From a bacterium (GTDB taxonomy: Bacteria; Bacillota; Clostridia; Lachnospirales; Lachnospiraceae): a stretch of 58,867 nt of DNA. The DNA lies in NCBI GenBank assembly GCA_030524675.1, contig JAUNGE010000017.1, positions 1 to 58,867 of the forward strand. The letters run 5' to 3'. Shown here one piece after another: positions 8,690 to 17,247 of this stretch. The stretch's first letter is position 1. Every line of letters begins with the position of its first letter. A model generated the notes under the pieces. It saw only the letters and a list, made by a program, of their open reading frames with translations, did no database searches and had not been told where the DNA came from. The position numbers and the translations under genes were made by a program.

Positions 8690-8774
8690 ACAATTTCCTC
8701 CCTATACCCTGAATCCATCAGGCAAATACAGATTCTACATTTACCTGTTCTCTCACTTTCTTATGGCTTCTTTC

Positions 8775-10316
8775 TTATTTTCCATATAGAAGCATCACCG
8801 AAAGTCCCTCAAATCTTTCCTCCGCCATCTCCTTGGCCTTTTTGCTCAAAATCCGCTCGTGCGGATAAGACAGATTTTCTCCGGCAGAGACGAACCTATC
8901 CCCCGAGCCCATCTCACAGAGTTTCCTGCAAATCACATCCGGTGTGTGCTGCCTGTCCAGAAGCAGGAAACAGGTTTTCCCACTTTTTATGAGTTCTTCC
9001 AAGTCATTTTCCCTCCCATGAAAGCTCACGGCCCTCACCGTTTCCCAGGAGACCCTGCATTTTGCACAAAAATAAACCAGAGAAGAGATTCCTGGGATGA
9101 CATCCACCTGAAGACTTCTGCCGCCTTGTTTCTTCCCTTTTTGCTGCATTGTCTGCTCATGGGCAACCTCACACGCTTCTGTATCCTTTCGCTCTGCGCC
9201 GTCTTCCTTTAAAGCAAAAAATCCTGCGGCTCCGCTGTAAAACCCGACATCTCCAGAATACAGCACGACAGCATCTGTCACATCCGGATGTTCTTTTAAC
9301 CACTGTACTATCACATCCGTCCTGTACGCTGGCACTGTCATTTTCCCTTCACATAGAGAAGAAAAACTGTTCAGCAGGCGCTTGGCCCCAAAGACAACCT
9401 GACTTTGTGCCACCCGCTTTCTCGCTTCCCCTGTCATGCCATCCACAGTTCCCATTCCCGCGCCAATCAGAGCGACACGGCATATGTCCGGCACGCAGAT
9501 GCGCTCTTTTAGGCGTGCCTTGCACGCAGCTATCGACAGTCCACTCTCCTCTTTCGGCCTTCCAATCACAATGACAGAAATCCCAAGTTCTCTCGCAGCC
9601 TCCATTTTTTCCGCAAAGCCGCCCGCTTTTCCCGCTTCCTTCGTCACCATCCAGCGTGCCTGCACACTTTTTAACATAGCCATATTCAAATCTCTGGAAA
9701 ATGGTCCCTGCATACAGATAATATGCTTTCCCGAAAGTCCCGCCTGTAGGCACAGTTCCAGGGATTCTCTTCCTGGAAGCACTCTGGCATATGCGCGCTC
9801 CAAGAAACCAGAAAGCGCGGAAAAAGCTGCGAGTTCCTTGCTTCCTGTCGTCAAAAACACATTTCCCTCCGTCCCTTCCAGCATTCTCACCGCTTCCTCC
9901 ACAGAAGCGACATAAAACACTCCAACCCCCTTGAAACTATCGGCAGAAATTCCACCCTCTCCTTTGTCACAGAATGGTTCTGCTTCCTCCTGTCCGCGCA
10001 GACAGCGAAGATACTCCACCTGCCGGTTTTTGGCGGCCTGCCGGATATTTCGGCTCGCCTCCTGCGCATACGGGTGTGTGGCGTCCATCACCAGATCAAT
10101 CCGCTCTTCCTGGATAAACCGCTCCATCTGCTCTGCATCCATCGCGCCTGTATGAACTGTCAGACTTTCCCCTTCCTCAATCAGCTGTTCCCCGTAAGAG
10201 GACACCACGCTGGCAACTGCCGGAATCCGATTTTCTCGGCAATACTCGGCCAAAATCCGCCCTTCCGTCGTCCCAGCCGCAATCCAGACCTTATTTTTCT
10301 TACTGTCCTCTTTCAT
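8775..10316 (-). CDS. cbiJE: fused precorrin-6A reductase (CbiJ) and C5-methyltransferase (CbiE)
   Basis: A 513-residue two-domain enzyme. Residues 1 to about 265 are a CbiJ/CobK reductase: VWIAAGTTEGRILAEYC at the start, DLVMDATHPYAQEASRNIR in the middle, and MVTKEAGKAGGFAEK late in the domain. From about 275 a CbiE-type tetrapyrrole methylase follows with VALIGAGMGTVDGMTGEA and VVLYSGDVGFYSGA, ending with IPGISSLVYFCAK and a C-terminal strand region. The CbiE part has an extra charged loop of about 30 residues (ERKDTEACEVAHEQ onward). The start overlaps the end of cbiH by 17 bp. CbiE is more often fused to CbiT; here CbiT is a separate gene. Confidence 0.9.
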   Translation of the reverse strand: MKEDSKKNKVWIAAGTTEGRILAEYCRENRIPAVASVVSSYGEQLIEEGESLTVHTGAMDAEQMERFIQEERIDLVMDATHPYAQEASRNIRQAAKNRQVEYLRCLRGQEEAEPFCDKGEGGISADSFKGVGVFYVASVEEAVRMLEGTEGNVFLTTGSKELAAFSALSGFLERAYARVLPGRESLELCLQAGLSGKHIICMQGPFSRDLNMAMLKSVQARWMVTKEAGKAGGFAEKMEAARELGISVIVIGRPKEESGLSIAACKARLKERICVPDICRVALIGAGMGTVDGMTGEARKRVAQSQVVFGAKRLLNSFSSLCEGKMTVPAYRTDVIVQWLKEHPDVTDAVVLYSGDVGFYSGAAGFFALKEDGAERKDTEACEVAHEQTMQQKGKKQGGRSLQVDVIPGISSLVYFCAKCRVSWETVRAVSFHGRENDLEELIKSGKTCFLLLDRQHTPDVICRKLCEMGSGDRFVSAGENLSYPHERILSKKAKEMAEERFEGLSVMLLYGK

Positions 10317-11046
10317 ACCGATACCCTCTTGGAGTCACCATATTTCCCATAATATTCTCTGTCTCTGCGTTCCCGATAAACACTGTCGTGAACATATCTG
10401 CCTGAAACTCTTTCAGCTCTTCCAGAGTCAGAATCTGTGTCTCCTCTCCTTCTCTTCCGATCTGCCTTGCCACAGCGCAGACAGTATCTGGACTCTTATA
10501 TGTCATCATAAGCTCACAGGCACGTTTTAGATATCCCGCGCGCTTTCTGCTGGACGGATTGTACAGACACACGGCAAAATCTCCCTGTGCCGCGCACAAA
10601 AGCCGTTTTTCAATCTGCTCCATCGGAGTCAGCAAGTCGCTCAGGCTGATTACAGCAAAATCATGAGCCAGCGGCGCCCCCAAAAGAGCACTTCCCGCCA
10701 GTGCTGCTGTGACTCCTGGAATGACCTCCACCTCAACCTCAGGGAAGTCTTTTGCAAGTTCCAAAATTGGACTCGCCATGCCATACACACCAGCATCCCC
10801 ACTGCACACCATCGCCACCTTTTTTCCTGCATCCGCCATGCGCAGCGCCTCCAGGCAGCGTTTTGTCTCCTGCTTCATCGGAGTTGTATAGTATTCTTTT
10901 TCTGGAAACTGCTCCCGCAGCAGGTCCACATACACCGTATATCCGACAATCACATCGCACATCTTCAAAACCTGCTCCGCCTGTATTGTCATCTGTTCTC
11001 TTTTCCCAGGGCCAATCCCTACCACATAAATTATTTTTTCCTGCAT
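10300..11046 (-). CDS. cbiH: cobalt-precorrin-3B C17-methyltransferase
   Basis: CbiH methylates C17 with ring contraction in the anaerobic branch. The protein opens IYVVGIGPGKREQMTIQAE, the first SUMT-family glycine motif, followed by CDVIVGYTVYVDLLREQFP, then VAMVCSGDAGVYGMA and VEVIPGVTAALAGSALLGAP. LYNPSSRKR near residue 165 is conserved in CbiH/CobJ. Length (248) is normal. GGGAGAGAC lies just before the ATG. It begins 26 bp after cbiG and overlaps cbiJE. Confidence 0.92.
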   Translation of the reverse strand: MQEKIIYVVGIGPGKREQMTIQAEQVLKMCDVIVGYTVYVDLLREQFPEKEYYTTPMKQETKRCLEALRMADAGKKVAMVCSGDAGVYGMASPILELAKDFPEVEVEVIPGVTAALAGSALLGAPLAHDFAVISLSDLLTPMEQIEKRLLCAAQGDFAVCLYNPSSRKRAGYLKRACELMMTYKSPDTVCAVARQIGREGEETQILTLEELKEFQADMFTTVFIGNAETENIMGNMVTPRGYRYERGQ

Positions 11047-11072
11047 GTCTCTCCCTCTCTCATTTTGCTCTT

Positions 11073-12308
11073 CTATGCCTTTTTGCCATCAAACGAAACA
11101 CGGATTTTGCCCCAAGCAGCCGCCACTGTCACGCCGTCCCCCGCCTGTTTTGGAATCCGAAGCAGCCCGCCGGAAGCCAGAACAGCCGCCCTCTCACAGA
11201 CATTTCCCACACCTATGGTACGTTTCACAAATGCTGATTCCTGAAACTCTCCTGATACTTCCTGCAGCTCGTCAGCAGGAAACGTCACAAAATCCCAGCC
11301 ATGCCGCGCCGTCAGCTCCAAAAGTCCCGCTTCATCGCGCTTTCTGTCCACACTCGCCACCTGGCAGACTGCCTCTGTGAACAGGGAATACGCCGCCAAT
11401 GTCTCCTGCACTTTCCACTCAATGACGTCTGCCTCCACCCCTCTGCGGCAGCCAATTCCCAGCGTCACATTTCTCGGAATCAGGAGAATGGCCTTACCTT
11501 CCTGTGCCTCCCACACCCAGTCCTCTCTCCTCACAGCTGTGATATAAATATTTTTCTCACAGTGAACTCCTACACAGACCCCTTCTGGCGCCATTCCTTC
11601 TGCCATCCCGCCGTCCACAAACAGGCCGACCGGCTTTCCCTCCAAAAGTTCTCCCGAAATCTGCCGGATTCCGTCCCTATTCCAGATAGAGAGATGATTT
11701 TTCACAGCAAACACATCCACAGCAAACCTCTGATTCACATCTGTCGCTGTCGTGATAACAGGAACTGCCCACAGAATCCCTGCAATCTTCTCCGCCAGCA
11801 GGTTCGCCCCGCCAACATGGCCGGAAAGAATTGGAATCACATACTGCGCTTTCTCGTCTATCACCAGGACAGCCGGATCTTTCAACTTATCCTTCAAAAA
11901 AGGAGCAACCGCACGCACAGCTATTCCCGCTGCACCTATGAAAATCAGAGCATCTGAGGAAACAAACTGCTCCGCCGTCCACTCCGAAAGACTCTGTGTT
12001 CGCACATGTATTCTCGCCTTCACGCCCGCGCTCCTATCTACACTCCTATTTGCAGCCATATCAGTTCCTATATTGGCACTCGTATTTCCCCTTTTCTCTG
12101 CACTCCTGTTTGTATTTCCAGCTTCTCCTTCCTGCCAGTCCTGCTGCCAGAAACGCTCCGGCACAAATGCATGTATCTCCCATGCCTCCCCATGTTCCCA
12201 TTCTTCCGGAAATCTGCAGCACAGAGAAGCCGCAAGTTCACTTCCGCCTTTTGTAAACGCAATCACCACAGCTTTCTTTCGCTGCCCGACATTCTGCACA
12301 GTTCTCAT
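11073..12308 (-). CDS. cbiG: cobalt-precorrin-5A hydrolase
   Basis: CbiG opens the delta-lactone of cobalt-precorrin-5A and releases acetaldehyde, a step found only in the anaerobic route. The central block FIGAAGIAVRAVAPFLKDK and the following VIPILSGHVGGANLLAEK are the CbiG core; the C-terminal CbiG domain begins near TLGIGCRRGVEAD and ends with the GVGNVCERAAVLA region. An Asn/Ser/Arg-rich loop of about 40 residues (NTSANIGTDMAANRSVDRS) interrupts the N-terminal domain and is unusual. The start is uncertain: the ATG at 12308 gives the family N-terminus, but no strong site precedes it, and the ATG at 12356 follows AAGGGGG directly. Confidence 0.88.
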   Translation of the reverse strand: MRTVQNVGQRKKAVVIAFTKGGSELAASLCCRFPEEWEHGEAWEIHAFVPERFWQQDWQEGEAGNTNRSAEKRGNTSANIGTDMAANRSVDRSAGVKARIHVRTQSLSEWTAEQFVSSDALIFIGAAGIAVRAVAPFLKDKLKDPAVLVIDEKAQYVIPILSGHVGGANLLAEKIAGILWAVPVITTATDVNQRFAVDVFAVKNHLSIWNRDGIRQISGELLEGKPVGLFVDGGMAEGMAPEGVCVGVHCEKNIYITAVRREDWVWEAQEGKAILLIPRNVTLGIGCRRGVEADVIEWKVQETLAAYSLFTEAVCQVASVDRKRDEAGLLELTARHGWDFVTFPADELQEVSGEFQESAFVKRTIGVGNVCERAAVLASGGLLRIPKQAGDGVTVAAAWGKIRVSFDGKKA

Positions 12309-12562
12309 ATTTTTTTCATCTTCTTTCTCCCTCTTGTCACCCAATGAGACTTCCATCCCCCTTATCCCTGGTCCCACTCATGCCGACAGTACAGCGCAGT
12401 TTGGGCGTGCTTCCAAAAGGAACCCCTTGAAGAACGCCAGTGCTTAAATGTCGCCCGAACAAGCGGACCCACCATCCAGGCAAAGACCTGCCGCACAAAC
12501 AGACCTGCCATCTAAACACACAGGCAAAAATACCTTGCCTCAAAATACCAACTACTCAACTA
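12309..12562 (-). other. 254-bp GC-rich spacer with structured RNA potential ahead of cbiG
   Basis: No gene is seen here. In operon sense the spacer holds a nested hairpin, GGCGT pairing with ACGCC (12404-12438) around an inner TTCC-TTTT-GGAA stem. It also has a small AGGCAA/TTGCCT hairpin (12522-12540) just after the upstream gene's stop. The stretch is more GC-rich and less purine-biased than the other spacers of the cluster. It does not show the cobalamin riboswitch core on the coding strand. Confidence 0.4.
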
Positions 12563-14227
12563 CTATTTCAGCCGTTCATTCAGCTGCCGAACCGCCTCAA
12601 TACAGCTTCCTTCCGTTCCATCCATCTCATACAGCATACCATCCTGCACATACGTGTACACATTCATATCGTCCAGATACACATCCCCATCGCTCTTCCA
12701 TGCCGCGTACCAGACGGAATCCGCCGTAAATGTCAGACATACCTCCTGCTTTCCATCCACCAGAACCGTCTGCGTCTCACGCCCCAGCGTCACTGCAATC
12801 TGACACGGCGCATCACTCTCCGCCTGAAAACGCATATACACAGGCTTTCCTTCCTCAAAACTTCCCGAAACAGATTGACTTATCATACCACCTTCTGTCA
12901 GATGCACTTTCTTATTTCCGTCATCCGACACAATTTCTGCCCACGCATTCATCTTCCAGCGCTCGCTCCCCAATGCAAACTGCGCATTGTACAGTTTATT
13001 ATTACAGTAATTGCGGTATGTCCAGATACCATATCCCATACTGTATTTCTCTAAAACCACAGCCATTCTGCTCAGATATGCGGGCACTTCTGCTTCCTTC
13101 ACCTGCGCATTTTTTTCCAATCCAGGGGTATTGTCCACAAACAGGAACTGCTCCACAAACAGCGGTTTCCCCGCCTGCTCCCGCACACTCTCCAAAATCC
13201 GGTCCGTCATACGTGCCGCTTCCGCTGCCGACACGCGCTCCCCCTGATTCGCAAATCCCATGGGCACACCATACATCATCGCAGTGTATGCCGCATCCCC
13301 ACATCCATATGTGCTGCTGTGACCGTAATAAAAGCCCGTTCCATCCGCATCCACCAGATAGTCTGCATCTGCCCGCACTTCCATGGAAAGTCCTGGGAAA
13401 ACCTGCTGTGTGTCCTTCAGCAACTGCATCAAAAAATCATCGTAGAACTCAAAAAACACACGCATAGCGCCTGTTCCCTGTTCAGGAAGAGGAAGACGGT
13501 ACTCTCCGTATATAGTCTGTCCATATATCCTGGACAGTTCATCCAGAGAATACTGTTCCACAGCATAGCGCGCATACCCGCTCTTCTGGGAAATCTCCAG
13601 CCCCTTCGACGAATTTCGGTCTATGGCATTGGTATTCGTAAACTCCCAGAAATCCTCCCAGGTCATAAACCCTCCCACGAAATTTGGATATTTTTCCACT
13701 GCCTGATACAGCGTCTTCGCATACTCTATCCAGGCACTGCGCACTGTTTTATCTGTCACAAGTTCTCGATAGCGCTCCAGACAGGACTCCTGCTCGTCAT
13801 AATAATCCCATGTATAACCCACACGAAGATAGACCACCAGCCCTGCTTCCTGTGCAGCCTGCATCACGGCATCCAATTTTTCCCAAGCATACGGATTGTA
13901 CTTCACCGGAGAGGTTTTCGGCTGAAATTCCCGCCATGGCACCGCCAGAATAATCCCATTGAAACCATCTGCCGCAATCTGCCGGAGTTCTTCCTTCATA
14001 TGTACACTCTCGCTGTTCCAGAAATTCATCGGCCAGGCATCTGAAAAATACGTCGCACATTTCAAATATGTGGTATCTGTATCCATTCCAGTATCAGCAT
14101 ACATTCCTGTGCTTTTCCCTGTCTCTGCACGCACTTCACTCAAACCACACATATTTCCCATAATCCCCGCTAAAAGCAGAGATCCCCCTGCCATCACTCC
14201 CAGAAATTTCCGTCTCTTGTCTCCCAT
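12563..14227 (-). CDS. secreted glycoside-hydrolase-like protein with twin-arginine-like signal
   Basis: A 554-residue exported protein. The N-terminus KRRKFLGVMAGGSLLLAG has the RRxFL pattern of twin-arginine signals, and an A-x-A-type cleavage site follows (EVRA, near residue 34). The body resembles clan GH-A (beta/alpha)8 hydrolases: GFNGIILAVPWREFQPKTS, then FVGGFMTWEDFWEFTNTN with a candidate acid/base Glu, and GKPLFVEQFLFVDNTPG with a candidate nucleophile Glu. A C-terminal beta-sandwich-like segment from about 430 to 540 may bind carbohydrate. The substrate is unknown. It lies inside the cobalamin cluster, 110 bp after a MATE gene and 254 bp before cbiG, where no glycosidase is expected. 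Confidence 0.7.
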   Translation of the reverse strand: MGDKRRKFLGVMAGGSLLLAGIMGNMCGLSEVRAETGKSTGMYADTGMDTDTTYLKCATYFSDAWPMNFWNSESVHMKEELRQIAADGFNGIILAVPWREFQPKTSPVKYNPYAWEKLDAVMQAAQEAGLVVYLRVGYTWDYYDEQESCLERYRELVTDKTVRSAWIEYAKTLYQAVEKYPNFVGGFMTWEDFWEFTNTNAIDRNSSKGLEISQKSGYARYAVEQYSLDELSRIYGQTIYGEYRLPLPEQGTGAMRVFFEFYDDFLMQLLKDTQQVFPGLSMEVRADADYLVDADGTGFYYGHSSTYGCGDAAYTAMMYGVPMGFANQGERVSAAEAARMTDRILESVREQAGKPLFVEQFLFVDNTPGLEKNAQVKEAEVPAYLSRMAVVLEKYSMGYGIWTYRNYCNNKLYNAQFALGSERWKMNAWAEIVSDDGNKKVHLTEGGMISQSVSGSFEEGKPVYMRFQAESDAPCQIAVTLGRETQTVLVDGKQEVCLTFTADSVWYAAWKSDGDVYLDDMNVYTYVQDGMLYEMDGTEGSCIEAVRQLNERLK

Positions 14228-14337
14228 CCTTACCTCTTTCCTATCGCTTGTTTCCTGTTGTTTCTCTCCAGTACTTTCTTTTCAGCACCTTTTTCTTTTT
14301 TCCTTTTTCCATGTGTTCTCTTCTGATACTCTGCTGC

Positions 14338-15729
14338 CTACTCAACAACAATATTCTGAATCCAGACGCCCTTTTTTACCAGCACATACCCAATCGCACA
14401 TTTCACCAAGTCCACCATCTGACACAGCAGATACACAATCACAATGTTCCATCCGGTGTATCTGGACAGAACGAACGCCAGCGGTATGTTGACGCACCAC
14501 ATATATACACTGTCAAACAAAAATGTGACAACGGTTTTTCCTCCGGAACGCAGCGTAAAATATGCCGTATTCATAAAAGCATTCTGCGGCATACAGAGAG
14601 CTGCCACCCAGATAAAGTCTGCTGCCAATGCCTTTACCTCATCACTGGTATTATAAATCTGCGGGAATGCAGGCGCAATCAATGCCATCACCACGCCAAT
14701 AGCCACACAGATAGCCACAGAGAATGCAATCAACTTCGCGTCTGTATCCTTCGCCTCCTCCATTTTTCCGGCTCCCAGAAGCTGTCCTATGATAATCGCC
14801 ACTGCATTTCCCAGCGCGATAAACGCCACATTAAATACATTGGAAACCGTACTGGAGATGTTCATAGCCGCCACAACAGAAAGTCCGCGCACAGAATAGC
14901 ACTGCAGCAGAAGCGCCATACCCGCAGCCCAGAGAGTTTCATTAATCAGCAGCGGCGTACCTTTCTGTATGATATTCCACACCAATTTCTTCGGAGCACG
15001 CATACTCTGGTACAACCCTTCAACATACCGGTTTTTCTCCTTATGTATGTGCGTCCACCCCACTACCACAAAACACTCTGTAAAGCGGGATACCACAGTA
15101 GCAATCGCTGCACCGCGCACACCGAGCGCCGGCAATCCCAGTTTTCCAAAAATCAAAACATAATTTAAAGTCATGTTTACAAACACTGCCAGAATTCCCG
15201 CCTTCATGGGAAGCAATGTTTCTCCGGTCTCTCTCAATGTGCTGGAATACACCTGCACAATCATAAACGGAATCAACCCCACCAGCATTATCCTCATATA
15301 AGCAAGGCCATGTGTCAGAGCAACTGCATTCTTTGCCGCATCATTCTCCTCCGCCAGATACAGGGAAATCAGATTTTCTCCAAATACCAGGAAAACGACT
15401 TCTGCCACAATGGTAATACTGACAGCAAGCCAGATTTTAATCCGCACAGTATCGCGGATTCCTCTGTGATTTCCCTGCCCATAAAACTGTGCTGTGAAAA
15501 TTCCAGCGCCGGACAATGCGCCGAAAATACAGAGGTTAAATACAAAAATCAACTGGTTGACAATCGCAACCCCCGACATCTGCTCCGTTCCAACCTGCCC
15601 CACCATAATGTTGTCCAAAAGGCTTACAAAGTTTGTAATTCCATTCTGCACCATAATAGGGATAGTCACTGCCAGCACCATCCTGTAAAATGCCCTATCT
15701 CCAATCAAACGTTTCACTCGTGTCTTCAT
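14338..15729 (-). CDS. MATE-family efflux transporter, coupled to cbiF
   Basis: A 463-residue integral membrane protein with about 12 hydrophobic spans and MATE hallmarks: the N-terminal MVLAVTIPIMVQNGITNFV, DNIMVGQVGTEQMSGVAI, and the repeat VGLIPFMIVQVYSSTLRETG. MATE proteins export organic molecules using sodium or proton gradients. Its ATG overlaps the cbiF stop as ATGA (15726-15729), with GAGGGAAG just upstream, so it is almost certainly co-translated with the corrin methyltransferase. This placement suggests a role tied to cobamides or their precursors, which is inference. A second MATE gene sits at 19000-20376, on the other side of cbiDLF. Confidence 0.9.
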   Translation of the reverse strand: MKTRVKRLIGDRAFYRMVLAVTIPIMVQNGITNFVSLLDNIMVGQVGTEQMSGVAIVNQLIFVFNLCIFGALSGAGIFTAQFYGQGNHRGIRDTVRIKIWLAVSITIVAEVVFLVFGENLISLYLAEENDAAKNAVALTHGLAYMRIMLVGLIPFMIVQVYSSTLRETGETLLPMKAGILAVFVNMTLNYVLIFGKLGLPALGVRGAAIATVVSRFTECFVVVGWTHIHKEKNRYVEGLYQSMRAPKKLVWNIIQKGTPLLINETLWAAGMALLLQCYSVRGLSVVAAMNISSTVSNVFNVAFIALGNAVAIIIGQLLGAGKMEEAKDTDAKLIAFSVAICVAIGVVMALIAPAFPQIYNTSDEVKALAADFIWVAALCMPQNAFMNTAYFTLRSGGKTVVTFLFDSVYMWCVNIPLAFVLSRYTGWNIVIVYLLCQMVDLVKCAIGYVLVKKGVWIQNIVVE

Positions 15730-16487
15730 TTCTTTCTTCCCTCTCGAAATTCTGTTGTAAAATCCGGATGATATAAATCCGAGCGCCGAAATGTTGTCGG
15801 AGCTATGGCTTCACCAACCAGAATCAATGCTGTCTTCCTGATATTCTCCTCTTCTGCCCTTTCCGCCAATGTCCCCACTGTGCAGAAAACCTGTTTTTCA
15901 TCCGGCCATGTCGCCTTGTAGCAGATGGCCGCCGGTGTATCTGGCGCATATCCGCCCGCTATCAAGCGCGCGGAAAGCTCCGGCAGCATACCAGTACTCA
16001 AAAAAATTACCATAGTTGCCTGGTGCGCCGCAAAACTCTCGATGCTCTCCTTATCCGGCACCGGCGTGCGCCCTGCCAGTCTGGTGAGAATCACGCTCTG
16101 GGATACATCCGGCAATGTGTACTCCAAATGCATAGACGCCGCTGCACCGCAGAATGAGCTGATGCCAGGACATACCTCATACGAAATTCCTCTTGCATCC
16201 AACTGCTCAAACTGCTCACGGATTGCCCCATAGATGCAGGGGTCTCCTGTGTGAAGGCGCACGGTCATCTGTCTCTTTTTTTCGGCTTCCTCCATAACAC
16301 TTATGACTTCTTCCAATGTCATTTTTGCACTGTTATATATCTGACATGTTTCTTTTGCCCTCTTTAAAAGAGCCGGATTCACCAGCGAGCCGGCATAGAT
16401 AATCACATCCGCCTCCTCCAGAAGCCTGGCTCCACGCACACTAATCAAATCCTCTGCCCCTGGTCCGGCGCCCACAAAATGTACCAT
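15726..16487 (-). CDS. cbiF: cobalt-precorrin-4 C11-methyltransferase
   Basis: CbiF transfers a methyl group to C11 of cobalt-precorrin-4. The protein begins MVHFVGAGPGAEDLISVRG, then DVIIYAGSLVNPALL, both diagnostic, followed by VRLHTGDPCIYGAIREQ and YEVCPGISSFCGAAASM. RLAGRTPVPDKESIESFA is also typical of CbiF/CobM. Length is 253 residues, normal. The ribosome site GGGAGGA is five bases before the ATG. It lies 61 bp after cbiL and overlaps the MATE gene by four bases. Confidence 0.93.
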   Translation of the reverse strand: MVHFVGAGPGAEDLISVRGARLLEEADVIIYAGSLVNPALLKRAKETCQIYNSAKMTLEEVISVMEEAEKKRQMTVRLHTGDPCIYGAIREQFEQLDARGISYEVCPGISSFCGAAASMHLEYTLPDVSQSVILTRLAGRTPVPDKESIESFAAHQATMVIFLSTGMLPELSARLIAGGYAPDTPAAICYKATWPDEKQVFCTVGTLAERAEEENIRKTALILVGEAIAPTTFRRSDLYHPDFTTEFREGRKK

Positions 16488-16548
16488 ACACTTCCTCCCG
16501 TATCTTCTGATTTTTTTAATTTTTTATCTTCTCTATATTTTTATTTTC

Positions 16549-17247
16549 TTATTCTGATTTTTCTCCATCCCGCACAATCAAAAGAGAATAATACCCCGCA
16601 TCCTCCGGTATCTCCTCTGTGCTCTCAAACAGCCTTTCGCCATCCATCCCACACCGCTCAACCATCTTTGTGCGGTATCCGCCCTCAAGCAGCGTCTGCT
16701 TCACATCCCCCATCTTGCTCGCCGCCTTCATCAGCACCTTCACACCAGAAAGTTTCAGCGCATCTTCAATCTGATACGATGCAGGGATTATATGAAGCTG
16801 TTCCGCTCCGCTCACCAGCGGCAGATTCAGCCTTGCGGCAACTGCACAAAAAGACGGGATTCCATTCACCATACAGGTTTCTATCCCATCCTGTTTGACC
16901 CGCTCATTCAAATACAATGCTGTCGCATAGACTGTGGAATCTCCCAGCGTTAAAAGTGCCACATCCTGGTCCTGACAAAGTGTCTCTTCCAGAATCTTCA
17001 CAGCTCCTTTGTGGCATGCCTCCAATACATTCTTATCCTTCGTCATCGGCATATGTAAACATAAACATGGTTTTTCGGCAATTTCCGGCACAGCCTGCAC
17101 CGCAATCTGGTACGCCACACAATCTTCCTTCTTCCTCTGAGGAATCGCAATGACGGGACATTCTCTCATAATTCTGACCGCCTTCAAGGTAAGAAGTTCG
17201 GGGTCCCCTGGCCCCACTCCGATATTGTACAATACACCTGTCTTCAT
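16549..17247 (-). CDS. cbiL: cobalt-precorrin-2 C20-methyltransferase
   Basis: CbiL performs the first methylation after cobalt insertion, at C20. The sequence starts VLYNIGVGPGDPELLTLKA, the family signature, then CPVIAIPQRKKEDCVAYQIA, VALLTLGDSTVYATALYLN and VNGIPSFCAVAARLNLPL. It is a little shorter (232 residues) than many homologues but looks complete. The start overlaps the cbiD stop as ATGA, with AGGAGG inside the end of cbiD. Confidence 0.92.
   Translation of the reverse strand: MKTGVLYNIGVGPGDPELLTLKAVRIMRECPVIAIPQRKKEDCVAYQIAVQAVPEIAEKPCLCLHMPMTKDKNVLEACHKGAVKILEETLCQDQDVALLTLGDSTVYATALYLNERVKQDGIETCMVNGIPSFCAVAARLNLPLVSGAEQLHIIPASYQIEDALKLSGVKVLMKAASKMGDVKQTLLEGGYRTKMVERCGMDGERLFESTEEIPEDAGYYSLLIVRDGEKSE

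Noticed and set aside
12474-12492. CCAGGCAAAGACCTGCC on the plus strand, similar to the B12 box of cobalamin riboswitches
   Set aside because: It is on the strand opposite to the cobalamin genes and the rest of the riboswitch core (GGTG-AAATCC and GCCACTG) is not present upstream of it.
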